Source: Desulfovibrio legallii
Lineage (GTDB): Bacteria; Desulfobacterota; Desulfovibrionia; Desulfovibrionales; Desulfovibrionaceae
Assembly: GCF_004309735.1 (NCBI RefSeq)
Contig: NZ_SIXC01000003.1
Location: 44,303 to 108,302 of the forward strand
Length of the DNA: 64,000 bases
Direction: 5' to 3'
This document shows positions 17,064 to 26,321 of the stretch, piece after piece. The notes beneath the pieces are model-generated. The model saw only the letters and a program-made list of their open reading frames with translations. It did no database searches and was not told the DNA's origin. Positions within the stretch are counted from its first letter, which is position 1. Every line of letters begins with the position of its first letter. Both the position numbers and the translations under genes were made by a program.

Positions 17064-18515
17064 ATGCACAACAAGGGGAACGCGCAGCCGGAAATCACGC
17101 TGCAACAGTCCGCCCGCTGGCTGCCGGCGGACATGGATACGCCCATCAGTCTGTTTATGGGCATGGTGGGGCAGGACAACGGCATTCTGCTGGAAAGCGC
17201 CGAGGTGGACGGCCGTTGGGGCCGCTACAGCATTTTGGCCTGCGACGCCGCACTGTTCATTGCCTGCCGTGACGGCAACCTGGAACTCACCGTGCTGGAC
17301 GAGCGCCTCACAGGGCTGCAGAAGTTTGCAGGCCGCCCCTTTGTGCAGGGCCTGCGCGCGCTCATGCGGACCGTGGACATCACGCCGCCGTCCAATGTGC
17401 CCGACCTGCCGCCCATTACCCGTGCCCTTTACGGCTATCTGGGCTTCGGCATGGCCGGACTGTTCAACCCCAAGCTGGCCCGGCTTATGCCGCCGGAAGA
17501 GGCGGACTGCCAGCTTATGCTGCCCTCCACGGTCTTGGTTTTTGACCATCTCTACAACCGCCTTTGCCAGGTAAGCCTGGGCGATCACCGTGCCCTGCAG
17601 GGGGCACGGCAGCCCTTGGAGCCCGGCGAAGCGGGGCAGGGCGCCCTGTTGGACCCGCAGACCATCAGCGCCGAACCCGGCGAACAGGGCTACAAGGACT
17701 TTGTGCGCCGCATCAAGGAGATGCTCCGCCAGGGCGAGGCCATCCAGGTGGTGCCGTCGGTGCGTTTTTCCGCCCCCTTCGCGGGCGATCCCTTTGAGCT
17801 CTACCGGCGCATGCGGCGTTTTAACGCTTCGCCCTACATGTTTTATATGCGCTTTCCGGAAATCACCCTGCTGGGATCCTCGCCGGAGGTCATGGTGCGT
17901 TGCACGGCGGGGCAGCTGCAGCTTTCGCCCATTGCGGGCACGCGCAGGCGCGGGGCCGACGATCTGGAAGACGCCCGCCTGGCCGCCGAACTGCACGACG
18001 ACCCCAAGGAGCGCGCCGAGCACGTCATGCTGGTGGACCTGGGCCGCAACGACCTGGGCCGGGTGGCCCGCCCCGGCTCCGTGAACCTGGAACGCTATAT
18101 GGAAGTGGAGCGCTATTCCCACGTTATGCACCTTACCAGCCGGGTTACGGCCCGCCTGGATGAAGGGCTGGACGCCCTGGACGTACTGGCGGCCACCTTC
18201 CCCGCAGGCACGGTTTCCGGCGCGCCCAAGGTGCGGGCCATGGAAATCATCCGTCAGCTGGAAGGCCGCGCCCGCGGCCCTTACGCGGGCTGCATAGGCT
18301 GGCTGGGGCTGGATAAGGACAGCGTTAATCTGGATACGGGCATCACCATTCGCAGCATGTGGCTGCACGAGGGCAGGCTGTTCTGGCAGGCGGGCGGCGG
18401 CATCGTCCACGACTCCGACCCGGAACTGGAATGGAAGGAAGTGTGCAACAAGTCGGCTATCATGCGCCTGGCCCTGCGTGCGGAGGATGCGAATCATGTT
18501 TCTGCTCATCGATAA
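17064..18515 (+). CDS. trpE: Anthranilate synthase component I
   Basis: TrpE converts chorismate plus ammonia or glutamine to anthranilate, the first step of tryptophan synthesis. The 483-residue protein has the N-terminal LLES feedback-binding element. The chorismate-binding catalytic region follows, with SPIAGTRRRG, LVDLGRNDLGRVA and FPAGTVSGAPKVRAMEII. AAGGAAG precedes the ATG, directly downstream of the attenuator terminator. Its 3' end overlaps the trpGD start by 20 nt, so the two synthase components are coupled. Confidence 0.97.
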   Translation: MHNKGNAQPEITLQQSARWLPADMDTPISLFMGMVGQDNGILLESAEVDGRWGRYSILACDAALFIACRDGNLELTVLDERLTGLQKFAGRPFVQGLRALMRTVDITPPSNVPDLPPITRALYGYLGFGMAGLFNPKLARLMPPEEADCQLMLPSTVLVFDHLYNRLCQVSLGDHRALQGARQPLEPGEAGQGALLDPQTISAEPGEQGYKDFVRRIKEMLRQGEAIQVVPSVRFSAPFAGDPFELYRRMRRFNASPYMFYMRFPEITLLGSSPEVMVRCTAGQLQLSPIAGTRRRGADDLEDARLAAELHDDPKERAEHVMLVDLGRNDLGRVARPGSVNLERYMEVERYSHVMHLTSRVTARLDEGLDALDVLAATFPAGTVSGAPKVRAMEIIRQLEGRARGPYAGCIGWLGLDKDSVNLDTGITIRSMWLHEGRLFWQAGGGIVHDSDPELEWKEVCNKSAIMRLALRAEDANHVSAHR

Positions 18516-20094
18516 TTACGATTCTTTTACCTACAATCTGGTGCAGGCCTTTTATGCCCTGGGCCACAAGCCCGAAGTGCGCCGCAACGATGACCCGGCC
18601 CTGCTGGACCTGGCCACAAGCCCAGACCTCACCATGGTCTGCATCTCTCCCGGCCCCGGCCGCCCCGAAGATACGGGACTCTGCCCGGAATTTCTCAACC
18701 GCCTCAGTCCCCGCATCCCCGTGCTGGGCGTCTGCCTGGGCCACCAGCTGCTGGGCCTGCACGCCGGCGCGCGGGTAGAAGTGGGCCCCTGCATTATGCA
18801 TGGCAAACAGTCTGAAATCGTGCACGACGGCACGGGGCTGTTTACTGGGCTGCCCAATCCCATGCGCGTGGGGCGTTACCATTCCCTGGTGGTGCGCGCC
18901 GATGAAGATGCCGCCAACCCCCGCTTTACGGTCACGGCCCGCGCTCCCGAAGGCGAAGTCATGGCCCTGCGCTACAACGACCGTCCCTGGGTAGGCGTGC
19001 AGTTTCATCCCGAATCCGTGCTGACTCCCGAAGGCCTGCGCCTGCTGGGCAACTTTCCCCAAGCCGTTATGGGCGAGGACAAGGACGCGGGCGTGGCCGA
19101 CATGGCGGGCATTCTGGAGCGTCTGGCCCGTCGGGAAGATCTCACGGCCGAAATGGCCGCCGCCGGTTTTGCCGCCCTTATGGACGGCAAAATGAGCCCG
19201 GCCCAAGCTGGAGCCTTTCTTATGGGCCTGCGCATGAAGGGCGAAAGCCCCCTGGAACTGGCCCACGCCACCCGCGCCGCTTTGTCCCGCGCCGTAAGGG
19301 TGGACGGCATCTCCGGCACCACCATCGACGTGGTGGGTACGGGCGGGGACGGCCGCAATTCCTTCAACTGCTCCACGGCCACTTCCCTGACCCTGGCGGG
19401 CATGGGCTACAAGGTGGTCAAGCACGGCAACCGGGCCGTGTCCTCCAAGTGCGGCAGCGCCGACGCCCTGGAAGGCGTGGGCATAGCCCTGGACAAGGAG
19501 CCCGCTTCGGTGGCCGCCATGCTGCGCAAACGCAACTTCGCCTTCCTCTTTGCGCCGTTTTTTCATCCCTCCTTTGCCAATATCGGCCCGGTGCGCAAAG
19601 AAATGGGCGTGCGCACCCTGTTCAACATCCTGGGCCCCATGATCAACCCGGCCCGACCCAGTCACTTGCTCATGGGCGTGGCCCGGCCGGAGCTGGTGGA
19701 TCTGGTGGCCGAAACCCTGCTCCAGTCGCCCCTCTATCGCGCGGCTGTGGTCTGCGGTTCGGGCAATTACGACGAGGTGACGCCCATCGGCCCCGCGCAG
19801 ATGGCCCTGCTGCACGAGGGCACGGTGAACTCCATGACGCTGGACCCGCGCGAGTTTGGCATCGGCCCCTGCACGGTGGAAGACCTGGCCGTACACAGCA
19901 AGGACGAAGCCGTGGCCGTGCTCAAGGACATTCTGGCCGGTCAGGGGCCGCGTCCCATGATGGACATGGTGGTGCTCAACGTGGGTCTTGCCCTCTACCT
20001 GCTGGACGAAAAGGCGGACATGGCCCTGTGCATGGCCCGCGCCCGGGAGGCCGTGAGCAGCGGCGCGGGCAGGAAGGTGCTGGATGTTGCTTGA
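18496..20094 (+). CDS. trpGD: Fused anthranilate synthase glutamine amidotransferase and phosphoribosyltransferase
   Basis: A 532-residue fusion. Residues 1 to about 190 are a class I glutamine amidotransferase with nucleophile Cys80 in GVCLGHQLLG and the catalytic His/Glu in VQFHPES. From about residue 205 a complete TrpD follows, with its PRPP/Mg loop GTGGDGRNSFN and the conserved KHGNRAVSSKCGSADALE. It therefore supplies ammonia to TrpE and adds phosphoribose to anthranilate. The chosen start has GGAGG 10 nt upstream. Its end overlaps trpC by 11 nt. The TrpG-TrpD fusion is also known from enterobacteria. Confidence 0.96.
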   Translation: MFLLIDNYDSFTYNLVQAFYALGHKPEVRRNDDPALLDLATSPDLTMVCISPGPGRPEDTGLCPEFLNRLSPRIPVLGVCLGHQLLGLHAGARVEVGPCIMHGKQSEIVHDGTGLFTGLPNPMRVGRYHSLVVRADEDAANPRFTVTARAPEGEVMALRYNDRPWVGVQFHPESVLTPEGLRLLGNFPQAVMGEDKDAGVADMAGILERLARREDLTAEMAAAGFAALMDGKMSPAQAGAFLMGLRMKGESPLELAHATRAALSRAVRVDGISGTTIDVVGTGGDGRNSFNCSTATSLTLAGMGYKVVKHGNRAVSSKCGSADALEGVGIALDKEPASVAAMLRKRNFAFLFAPFFHPSFANIGPVRKEMGVRTLFNILGPMINPARPSHLLMGVARPELVDLVAETLLQSPLYRAAVVCGSGNYDEVTPIGPAQMALLHEGTVNSMTLDPREFGIGPCTVEDLAVHSKDEAVAVLKDILAGQGPRPMMDMVVLNVGLALYLLDEKADMALCMARAREAVSSGAGRKVLDVA

Positions 20095-20935
20095 ACGCTT
20101 CCGCGCAGCCAAGCGTGACGAGCTGGCCGCTCTACGGGCCCTGGAGGCACGGGGCGCCCTGCCCGCGCCCCTGGCGGGATCGCGTCCTTCCTTCACGGCG
20201 GCGCTGACTGCTCCAGGGCGGGAGCCGCTGGCCGTCATTGCCGAGTACAAGCGGGCCTCACCCTCGCGCGGGGTCATCTGCGAAGATCTGGAGGTGGAAG
20301 ATGTGGCCGCCGCCTACCACGCGGCCGGGGCCGCCGCCCTCTCCATCCTTACCGAGCAGGCCCACTTTCACGGCAGTCTGGACTATCTGGCGCGCGCGGC
20401 CGCTCCGGCTCTGTACACGGGGCCGCGTCCGCCCCTGCTGCGCAAGGATTTTCTTTGCGATCCCCTGCAGGTGCGGGCCACGGCGGCTACTCCGGCCGCG
20501 GCCCTTTTGCTCATTGTGCGGCTCACCCCGGACGTGGCCTTGCTGCGCGGCCTGCGGGAGCTGGCCGAAAGCTGCGGCCTGGAAGCCGTGGTGGAGGTTT
20601 TTGACGCAACGGACCTGCGCCTGGCGCGGGAGAGCGGAGCGCGGCTCATCCAGGTTAATGCCCGTGACCTGGAAACGCTCTGCGTAAATCGGCAGGTCTG
20701 TCTGGAGCTTATCCACGCCTTTCCCCCCCAGGCCGGGGAAGTCTGGATTGCCGCCAGCGGCCTGAGCCGGCCGGAGCATCTGCGCGCCGCGGCAGATGCG
20801 GGCTACACGGCGGCTTTGGTCGGTGGGGCGTTGATGGAGGGCGGTAAGCCCGGCGCGGCCCTGCGCGCCCTGCTTGCGCCCCATGTGCTCCCTGCGCCCG
20901 GCGCGTCCGGGCAGGGGGGTGAAGCATGTTTGTAA
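20084..20935 (+). CDS. trpC: Indole-3-glycerol phosphate synthase
   Basis: A 283-residue TIM-barrel enzyme that closes the indole ring from CdRP. The landmarks are IAEYKRASPSRG (catalytic Lys, substrate phosphate contacts), the SILTEQAHFHGSL loop, LLRKDFLCDP (catalytic Lys), VNARDLETL and ASGLSRPEHL. It overlaps trpGD upstream and trpF downstream by about 10 nt each. The long Pro/Gly-rich C-terminal tail ([15 protein letters not shown]) is not part of the barrel. Confidence 0.96.
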   Translation: MLLERFRAAKRDELAALRALEARGALPAPLAGSRPSFTAALTAPGREPLAVIAEYKRASPSRGVICEDLEVEDVAAAYHAAGAAALSILTEQAHFHGSLDYLARAAAPALYTGPRPPLLRKDFLCDPLQVRATAATPAAALLLIVRLTPDVALLRGLRELAESCGLEAVVEVFDATDLRLARESGARLIQVNARDLETLCVNRQVCLELIHAFPPQAGEVWIAASGLSRPEHLRAAADAGYTAALVGGALMEGGKPGAALRALLAPHVLPAPGASGQGGEACL

Positions 20936-21558
20936 AATTTTGCGGGCTTACCCGACAGGAGGACGCGGATCAGGCCGTGCGCCTGGGTGCGCGCATGGGC
21001 GGCTTCATTTTCCATCCGCGCAGTCCCAGAGGCGTGCTCCCCGCCGCAGCGGCCGCACTGGACACAGGCCCCCTCTTGCGGGTAGGCGTCTTTGTGCAGC
21101 AGGGCGCGGAAGAAATCAAAGCCGTCATGGCCGAAGCCCGGCTGGATCTGGCCCAGCTCCACGGTTGTCAGAGCGTGGAGTGCGCGCTGGCCGTGGGGCC
21201 GGAGCGGGTCATCAGGGTGCTCTGGCCGGAGCGTTACAGTCATCGAGCTTTATTGTACAATGATCTGCGTCGGCACGCAGAGGCCTGCGCCTACTATTTG
21301 CTGGACGCGGGGCTCAAGGGCGGCGGCAGCGGCCGTCGCCTGGAATGGCTGGATTTGTGTCGGCTGCGCGCGCCGCATCCCTGGCTGCTGGCCGGCGGGC
21401 TCGGTCCGGACAACGTGCGCGCGGCGCTCAACCTGTGCACGCCCGGCGGCGTGGACTTCAACTCCGGCGTGGAAGACGCGCCGGGGCGCAAGAATGCGGA
21501 CAAAATGGCGGCCGCCGTCGCTGCCGCAAACCCGAAAGGCAATGGGAACATGTCATGA
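20926..21558 (+). CDS. trpF: Phosphoribosylanthranilate isomerase
   Basis: A 210-residue TIM-barrel isomerase of the tryptophan pathway. [12 protein letters not shown] provides the catalytic cysteine near the N-terminus. LAQLHGCQS and the C-terminal [10 protein letters not shown] plus [19 protein letters not shown] form the phosphate site and closing motif. The separate TrpF gene contrasts with the TrpC-TrpF fusion of enterobacteria. The stop overlaps the trpB start (ATGA). Confidence 0.95.
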   Translation: MFVKFCGLTRQEDADQAVRLGARMGGFIFHPRSPRGVLPAAAAALDTGPLLRVGVFVQQGAEEIKAVMAEARLDLAQLHGCQSVECALAVGPERVIRVLWPERYSHRALLYNDLRRHAEACAYYLLDAGLKGGGSGRRLEWLDLCRLRAPHPWLLAGGLGPDNVRAALNLCTPGGVDFNSGVEDAPGRKNADKMAAAVAAANPKGNGNMS

Positions 21559-22745
21559 AAAACAGTTACTTCGGAGAGTTCGGCGGCTGCTTTGTACCCG
21601 AACTGCTCATGCCGCCGCTCATGGAAGTGGAAGCGGCCATGCGCGACATCTATCCCACAGGGGCGTTTCAGGAAGAACTGAACGACCTGCTGCACAACTA
21701 CGCCGGGCGGGCCACCCCCCTGACCCACTGCCCCACGCTCTCCGGCGAACTGGGCTTTGATCTCTGGCTCAAGCGCGAAGACCTGCTCCACACCGGCGCG
21801 CACAAGGTCAACAACACCCTGGGCCAGGCCCTGCTGGCCAAACACATGGGCAAGACCGCCCTGGTGGCCGAAACGGGCGCGGGTCAGCACGGCGTGGCCA
21901 CGGCCGCCGCTGCCGCGCGCCTGGGCATGCGCTGCACCGTCTACATGGGCGCGGAAGACGTGGAACGCCAGGCCCCCAACGTCACCCGCATGAAACTCCT
22001 GGGCGCGGAAGTCCACCCTGTGGAAAGCGGCACCCGTACCCTCAAGGATGCCATCAACGAGGCCCTGCGCGCCTGGATCACCTGCCAGAAAACCACCCAC
22101 TACTGCTTCGGCACGGCCGCCGGACCGCACCCCTTCCCCACCCTGGTGCGCATGCTGCAAAGCGTCATCGGCAAGGAAACCCGCGCGCAGATGCTGGAAA
22201 AGACCGGCCGCCTGCCCGACGCCGTGGTGGCCTGCGTGGGCGGCGGCTCCAACGCCATCGGCATGTTCCACCCTTTTCTGGAGGACCACAGCGTGCGCCT
22301 CATCGGCGTGGAAGCCGCCGGCGAAGGCGTGCCCGGCTGCTTCAACTCCGCGCCGCTCAATCTGGGGTCGCCCGGCGTGCTGCACGGGGCCTACAGCATG
22401 CTCCTGCAGAACAGCGACGGCCAGGTGGAGCCCTCCCACTCCGTTTCCGCCGGTCTGGACTATCCCGGCGTGGGGCCGGAACACTCCTGGTTGCAAAAGA
22501 CCGGCCGCGCCCACTATGCTATGGTCAAGGACGACAACGCCCTGGCCGCCTTCCAGCGCCTGTGCCGCGCCGAAGGCATTCTGCCCGCGTTGGAGTCCTC
22601 CCACGCGCTGGCCTGGGTGCTGCAGCATCCCCATGCCTTTAAGGCCGGGGATCAGGTGGTGGTCAATCTTTCCGGCCGGGGCGACAAGGACCTCGGCATC
22701 GTCACCAAGGCTCTGGGGCGGGGTACTGCCGCCAGCGAGGTATAG
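21555..22745 (+). CDS. trpB: Tryptophan synthase beta chain
   Basis: A 396-residue PLP enzyme that condenses indole with serine. The cofactor lysine is K84 in HTGAHKVNN, followed by the catalytic [12 protein letters not shown]. The PLP phosphate loop is [12 protein letters not shown]. Start is ATG at 21555, inside the trpF stop. Length and motifs match TrpB1, the form that pairs with TrpA. Confidence 0.98.
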   Translation: MKNSYFGEFGGCFVPELLMPPLMEVEAAMRDIYPTGAFQEELNDLLHNYAGRATPLTHCPTLSGELGFDLWLKREDLLHTGAHKVNNTLGQALLAKHMGKTALVAETGAGQHGVATAAAAARLGMRCTVYMGAEDVERQAPNVTRMKLLGAEVHPVESGTRTLKDAINEALRAWITCQKTTHYCFGTAAGPHPFPTLVRMLQSVIGKETRAQMLEKTGRLPDAVVACVGGGSNAIGMFHPFLEDHSVRLIGVEAAGEGVPGCFNSAPLNLGSPGVLHGAYSMLLQNSDGQVEPSHSVSAGLDYPGVGPEHSWLQKTGRAHYAMVKDDNALAAFQRLCRAEGILPALESSHALAWVLQHPHAFKAGDQVVVNLSGRGDKDLGIVTKALGRGTAASEV

Positions 22746-22747
22746 CC

Positions 22748-23533
22748 ATGCATCTGCTTGAACAAAAAATCCGCGCCGCCAACGCCGAAGGTCGTCCGGC
22801 CCTGGTCCCCTTTCTCACCGCCGGTTTCCCCGACCGCAGCGCCTTTTGGCCCGCCCTTATGGAACTGGACGAAAACGGCGCGGACATCATTGAAATAGGC
22901 GTGCCCTTTTCCGACCCCGTGGCCGACGGCCCGGTGGTGGAGGAGGCCTCGCGGCGCGCCCTCAGCGACGGCGTGAGCCTGCGCGGCGTCCTTACTTCCC
23001 TGCGCGAACGCAAGGGCCTGATCAAGGCCGGGGTGGTGCTTATGGGCTATGTCAACCCCTTTCTGCAGTACGGCTACGAAAACCTGGCTCGTGATGCGGC
23101 CCGCGGCGGCGTGCACGGTTTTATCGTGCCCGACCTGCCGCATGAGGAATCCGGTCCTCTGCGTGCGGCGCTGAAAAAGGAAAATATCGCCCTCATTCCT
23201 CTGGTAGGCCCCAATACCAGTGAAGAACGCATGGCCCTCTATGCCGCCGATGGGGAAGGCTATACCTATGTCGTCTCGGTCATGGGCATTACCGGCGAAC
23301 GCAATGGCCTGGCCCCTCAGGTGGCGGAAACCCTGCGTCGTGCCCGCACGGCCTTCAATCTGCCCCTGGCCCTCGGCTTCGGCTTGCGCGAACCCGCCCA
23401 ACTCAAAGATCTGCCCGCCGATGCCCAGCCCGACGCCGTGGTTTTTGGCAGCGCCCTGCTCAAACACCTGGACGCCGGTCACAGTGCCGCCTCCTTCCTG
23501 GCGCAGTGGACAGGCCGCAAAGTTGAAGAGTAG
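22748..23533 (+). CDS. trpA: Tryptophan synthase alpha chain
   Basis: A 261-residue TIM-barrel subunit that releases indole from indole-3-glycerol phosphate and channels it to TrpB. The catalytic Glu is in DIIEIGVPFSDPVADGPV and the catalytic Asp in HGFIVPDLPHEE. The phosphate-binding loops are VSVMGITGERN and GFGLREPAQL. It starts two bases after trpB and is the last gene of the operon. A long hairpin follows the stop at 23562-23601. Confidence 0.97.
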   Translation: MHLLEQKIRAANAEGRPALVPFLTAGFPDRSAFWPALMELDENGADIIEIGVPFSDPVADGPVVEEASRRALSDGVSLRGVLTSLRERKGLIKAGVVLMGYVNPFLQYGYENLARDAARGGVHGFIVPDLPHEESGPLRAALKKENIALIPLVGPNTSEERMALYAADGEGYTYVVSVMGITGERNGLAPQVAETLRRARTAFNLPLALGFGLREPAQLKDLPADAQPDAVVFGSALLKHLDAGHSAASFLAQWTGRKVEE

Positions 23534-23561
23534 CAGAGCGTAAAGATAGTGGCTTTGTGTG

Positions 23562-23601
23562 GGGGGAAGGGAACTTTTGTGAACAAAGGTTCCCTTCCCC
23601 C
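23562..23601. terminator. Long near-perfect hairpin after trpA
   Basis: GGGGGAAGGGAAC...GTTCCCTTCCCCC forms a stem of up to 19 bp with one G-U pair and a tiny loop, 28 nt after trpA. No U tract follows directly; T-rich blocks start 25 nt later. It may stabilise the 3' end or act with Rho rather than as a classical terminator. Confidence 0.6.
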
Positions 23602-24021
23602 TACGCCTTCCATCCTTCAAAAAACTTTTCTCTTCTTTTTTCTTCGGGAATTTTTTCTTTTTAGAGCAGTTTACGAATGAAATGAGTTAATTGCTCTGCA
23701 AGGATTTTCTTGAAAATCCTTGCCACGAAATGCGAGAAGGCAGGCTTTTGCCTGCCGTAAGTGAGCATTTCAAGTGTTAAATACTCTAGAATACGCGCGG
23801 AATGGGCCCGGCTGGAGGAATGCCGTCGGCGAGAAGACGGCTTGCGCCAGCCGGTTACGGGTGGTGAAAGCGGGCTTTTGGCTATGGAGATTGCCGCGAA
23901 ACAAGCGTGAGCTTCTGCGGCCTGCCGTGGGGGGAGGAAGCTGCGCCGGGTGGGCAGGGCAGCGCGCCCCGCGCATACGGCTGCTGGGGCGGGGTGCGCA
24001 GGGGCCAGGCCCCTGGCGGGG
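23602..24021. other. Gene-free region with interspersed repeat and a two-tier hairpin
   Basis: No credible gene. It contains the 130-nt interspersed repeat (23660-23789) and, immediately after, a two-tier hairpin at 23808-23854 (CCGGCTGG/CCAGCCGG outside, GCCGTC/GACGGC inside). A short CAGGGGCC hairpin lies near 24000, just after the minus-strand carboxypeptidase stop. Confidence 0.6.
23660..23789. repeat. Interspersed structured repeat, copy 1
   Basis: This 130-nt element recurs at 54673-54801 with only a handful of differences. It opens TTTAGAGCA and closes with an inverted CTCTAG, giving imperfect terminal inverted repeats. Internally it has palindromes: AGCAGTTTAC region with GTTAATTGCT, AAGGATTTTC with GAAAATCCTT, and GGCAGG with CCTGCC. 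It has no coding capacity. Both copies are intergenic. This fits a MITE-like or REP/BIME-like element. Confidence 0.85.
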
Positions 24022-24933
24022 TTACCGCCTGCCCAGGGCTTTTTTTACGGCCTTGGGCGAGCCGGGCGCACGAAAGCCGGCCTCCACCAGGCGGCGGGCC
24101 GCGCCGTCGCGGGCGTTGCGGCTGCTGCCGCCCAGCACCACGGCCAACAGGCGGGTTTTGCCTCGCTGGGCAGTGACAATAAGGTTGTAGCCCGAGGCCA
24201 CGGTCCAGCCGGTCTTGAGGCCGTTGACGCCCGCCACCGTGCCCAGCAGGGCGTTGGTGTTGCGCATGGTGCGGCCCCGGTGAGTGAAAAAGCGCGTACG
24301 GTGAAAGACCTGGGCCGAAGGGTGGCTGCGCAAGTAGGCGCGGGTCAGGGCTGCCATGTCGCGGGCCGTGGTTTTTTGCCCGGCTGCCGGCAGACCCGTG
24401 GGGTTTTTGAAGACCGTGCGGCGCATGCCCAGGGCGCGGGTCTTGGCATTCATGGCCCGGACAAACTGGCGTTGATTGCCCCCCACGCGCAGGGCCAGGG
24501 CCGTGGCGGCGTCGTTGCCTGACGCAACGGCCGCGCCGGTCAGCAACTGGCTGACGCTCACCCGTTCGCCCGTGCGCAGATGCATGGAGGAACCGCCTAC
24601 CTTGGCTACGCCGGGACGGATGCGGATTATTTCCTGCAGGCGGAGTTTTTTGGCCTGCACGGCGTCCAGGGTCAGATACATGGTCATGACCTTGGTGAGA
24701 GAAGCCGGGGGGATGGCCGCGTCCGCATTTTTGGCAAAGAGCACCTTGCCCGTGTTCATATTGATGAGTATGGCCGAGCGCACGCCGCCCAGGGCGGCCA
24801 GCGCCGCCGGGGCCAGGACCAGTTGCAGCGCCAGCAGCAGAAGGAGCAGCGCCGGCAGACGCGGGGCCAGTTTTGTCGGGCGTTGGCGCGCGCCCGCGCC
24901 GTTATTGTGAAGAGGGCGGTGCGTATTAGCCAT
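24022..24933 (-). CDS. D-alanyl-D-alanine carboxypeptidase (S11 family)
   Basis: A 303-residue penicillin-binding protein of the DacA/S11 type that trims the terminal D-Ala of peptidoglycan pentapeptides. A hydrophobic signal segment spans about residues 27-47. The active-site motifs are SLTK (S78, K81), SGN (138-140) and KTG (240-242). It lacks the long C-terminal domain and amphipathic anchor of PBP5, so it is probably periplasmic and soluble or anchored by its N-terminus. The start overlaps the stop of the upstream AI-2E-type permease gene by 8 nt. Confidence 0.92.
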   Translation of the reverse strand: MANTHRPLHNNGAGARQRPTKLAPRLPALLLLLLALQLVLAPAALAALGGVRSAILINMNTGKVLFAKNADAAIPPASLTKVMTMYLTLDAVQAKKLRLQEIIRIRPGVAKVGGSSMHLRTGERVSVSQLLTGAAVASGNDAATALALRVGGNQRQFVRAMNAKTRALGMRRTVFKNPTGLPAAGQKTTARDMAALTRAYLRSHPSAQVFHRTRFFTHRGRTMRNTNALLGTVAGVNGLKTGWTVASGYNLIVTAQRGKTRLLAVVLGGSSRNARDGAARRLVEAGFRAPGSPKAVKKALGRR

Positions 24934-26029
24934 GCTGGTAGATGCGGTTGCCTTCTTCTACCGCCTGCATGGCAAAGGCCAGCAGCACGGGGCCGGCGAT
25001 GAGCCCCACGGGGCCAAAACTGGCCAGGCCGCAGAGAATGGCAATGATCAACACAAAAAACGGCGCGTTGATGCCCTGCCGCAAAAACAGGGGCCGCAGC
25101 ACATTGTCCACGCCGGCCACAGCCAACATGCCCCAAAGGGCCAGGCCCACGGCGGCCATGGTTTTGCCCGTAAACCAGAGCGAAAGGCAGAGCGGCAGCC
25201 AGACCAGGGCCGTGCCCACCATGGGGATGGGGGCCACCAGAGTGGCCAGCATGCCCCAGAAGGCGGGCTGCTTGACCCCGGCCACGCTGAAGCCGATGCC
25301 GCAAAGCACTCCCTGGGCCAGAGCCACCAGGACAATGCCCAGCATGATGGCGCGCAAAGCCTTGTGGATGGTGAGGGTAAAGCGCCGCAGCATGGCCTGG
25401 GGGATGCGAAAGATGCGCGCGCTGATTTTGCGGAGATGCCCGGCGTAGACCGTGAACAGAATGGTGAGGGTGACAAAAAGAAAGCTGGTCCACAGCACGC
25501 TCATGGTGCCGCCCAGCACGTCCACCCCCCTGGTCAGCAGGGTGCTGATGGCGTCGCCCAGAAAGGCGTCCACCTTCTGCAGAAATTCGTTGATGAGGCG
25601 CTCCACCCGCGGATACTCCGAAAGGCTCATGCGCCAGTCCTGCAGGGTGGCCACCCATTCCGGCGGGAGCTGAAAGTTGTTGGCCTGCAATTCTTTCAGA
25701 CGGCTGAAGCCCGCGGCGGCCTGGGGCGTGACCAGCAGGGCCAGGGTGGCGATGGGGGTGATAAGAGCGGCCAGAATCATGGCAATATAGCCGCCCAGGG
25801 GGGCTTGGCGCGTCAGGCCGCGCAGCAGCCGTTGCCGCCGGGTAAGGGGGCGGCTGCGTTCCAGGCGCTGCCGCCAGATGCGGCCTTTGCGGCACAGGTG
25901 GCGGTATTGGGGCAAGGTGAGGCAGGAAAGACAAGCCGCCATAAAAATGGTGACGGGCGTATGCCAGAGCAGCAAATACCAGGCCAGGGCGGCCAGAATA
26001 TAGAGCAGACGCGGCAGCGTCGGGTTCAT
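24926..26029 (-). CDS. AI-2E family transporter-like membrane protein
   Basis: A 367-residue permease of the AI-2E/PerM-like family with about seven to eight membrane segments. N-terminal hydrophobic pairs are followed by a long amphipathic middle region (about residues 95-170). The conserved C-terminal helices contain FSVAGVKQPAFWGMLATLVAPIPMVGTALVW and end with a GPVLLAFAMQ segment. Members export quorum signals, ions or small metabolites; the substrate cannot be assigned. It is in an operon with the downstream carboxypeptidase. The start at 26029 is preferred over an ATG twelve codons upstream. Confidence 0.85.
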   Translation of the reverse strand: MNPTLPRLLYILAALAWYLLLWHTPVTIFMAACLSCLTLPQYRHLCRKGRIWRQRLERSRPLTRRQRLLRGLTRQAPLGGYIAMILAALITPIATLALLVTPQAAAGFSRLKELQANNFQLPPEWVATLQDWRMSLSEYPRVERLINEFLQKVDAFLGDAISTLLTRGVDVLGGTMSVLWTSFLFVTLTILFTVYAGHLRKISARIFRIPQAMLRRFTLTIHKALRAIMLGIVLVALAQGVLCGIGFSVAGVKQPAFWGMLATLVAPIPMVGTALVWLPLCLSLWFTGKTMAAVGLALWGMLAVAGVDNVLRPLFLRQGINAPFFVLIIAILCGLASFGPVGLIAGPVLLAFAMQAVEEGNRIYQHG

Positions 26030-26192
26030 AAATGCGCCTTGGGTTGCAGGGGCAAGGGTTGGCATGGCGACGGATGGCGTGGCCGTGGGGCGGGCGACAC
26101 GGCCGCCGGCTGCCCCTTGAGGGAGCAGCCTAGCAAACCGGGGCGGGTTCTGCCAAGCCCTATGCTTCTTCCCGGCGCGTTTTGGAGCGCGT

Positions 26193-26234
26193 AAAAAACC
26201 CGTCCGCCTCCGGCAAAGCGGGAAAGCGGACGGG
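26193..26234 (-). terminator. Intrinsic terminator of greA
   Basis: On the minus strand CCCGTCCGC pairs with GCGGACGGG across an 18-nt loop and is followed by TTTTTT, about 90 nt after the greA stop. Confidence 0.85.
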
Positions 26235-26321
26235 AAAGAAGCGGCGGAACCCCGTTGCGTGTTGCGGGGACGGGGACGGCTGCGGCAACTGCGGCATGGG
26301 GGCCGAGGTGTGCGCGGGGTT

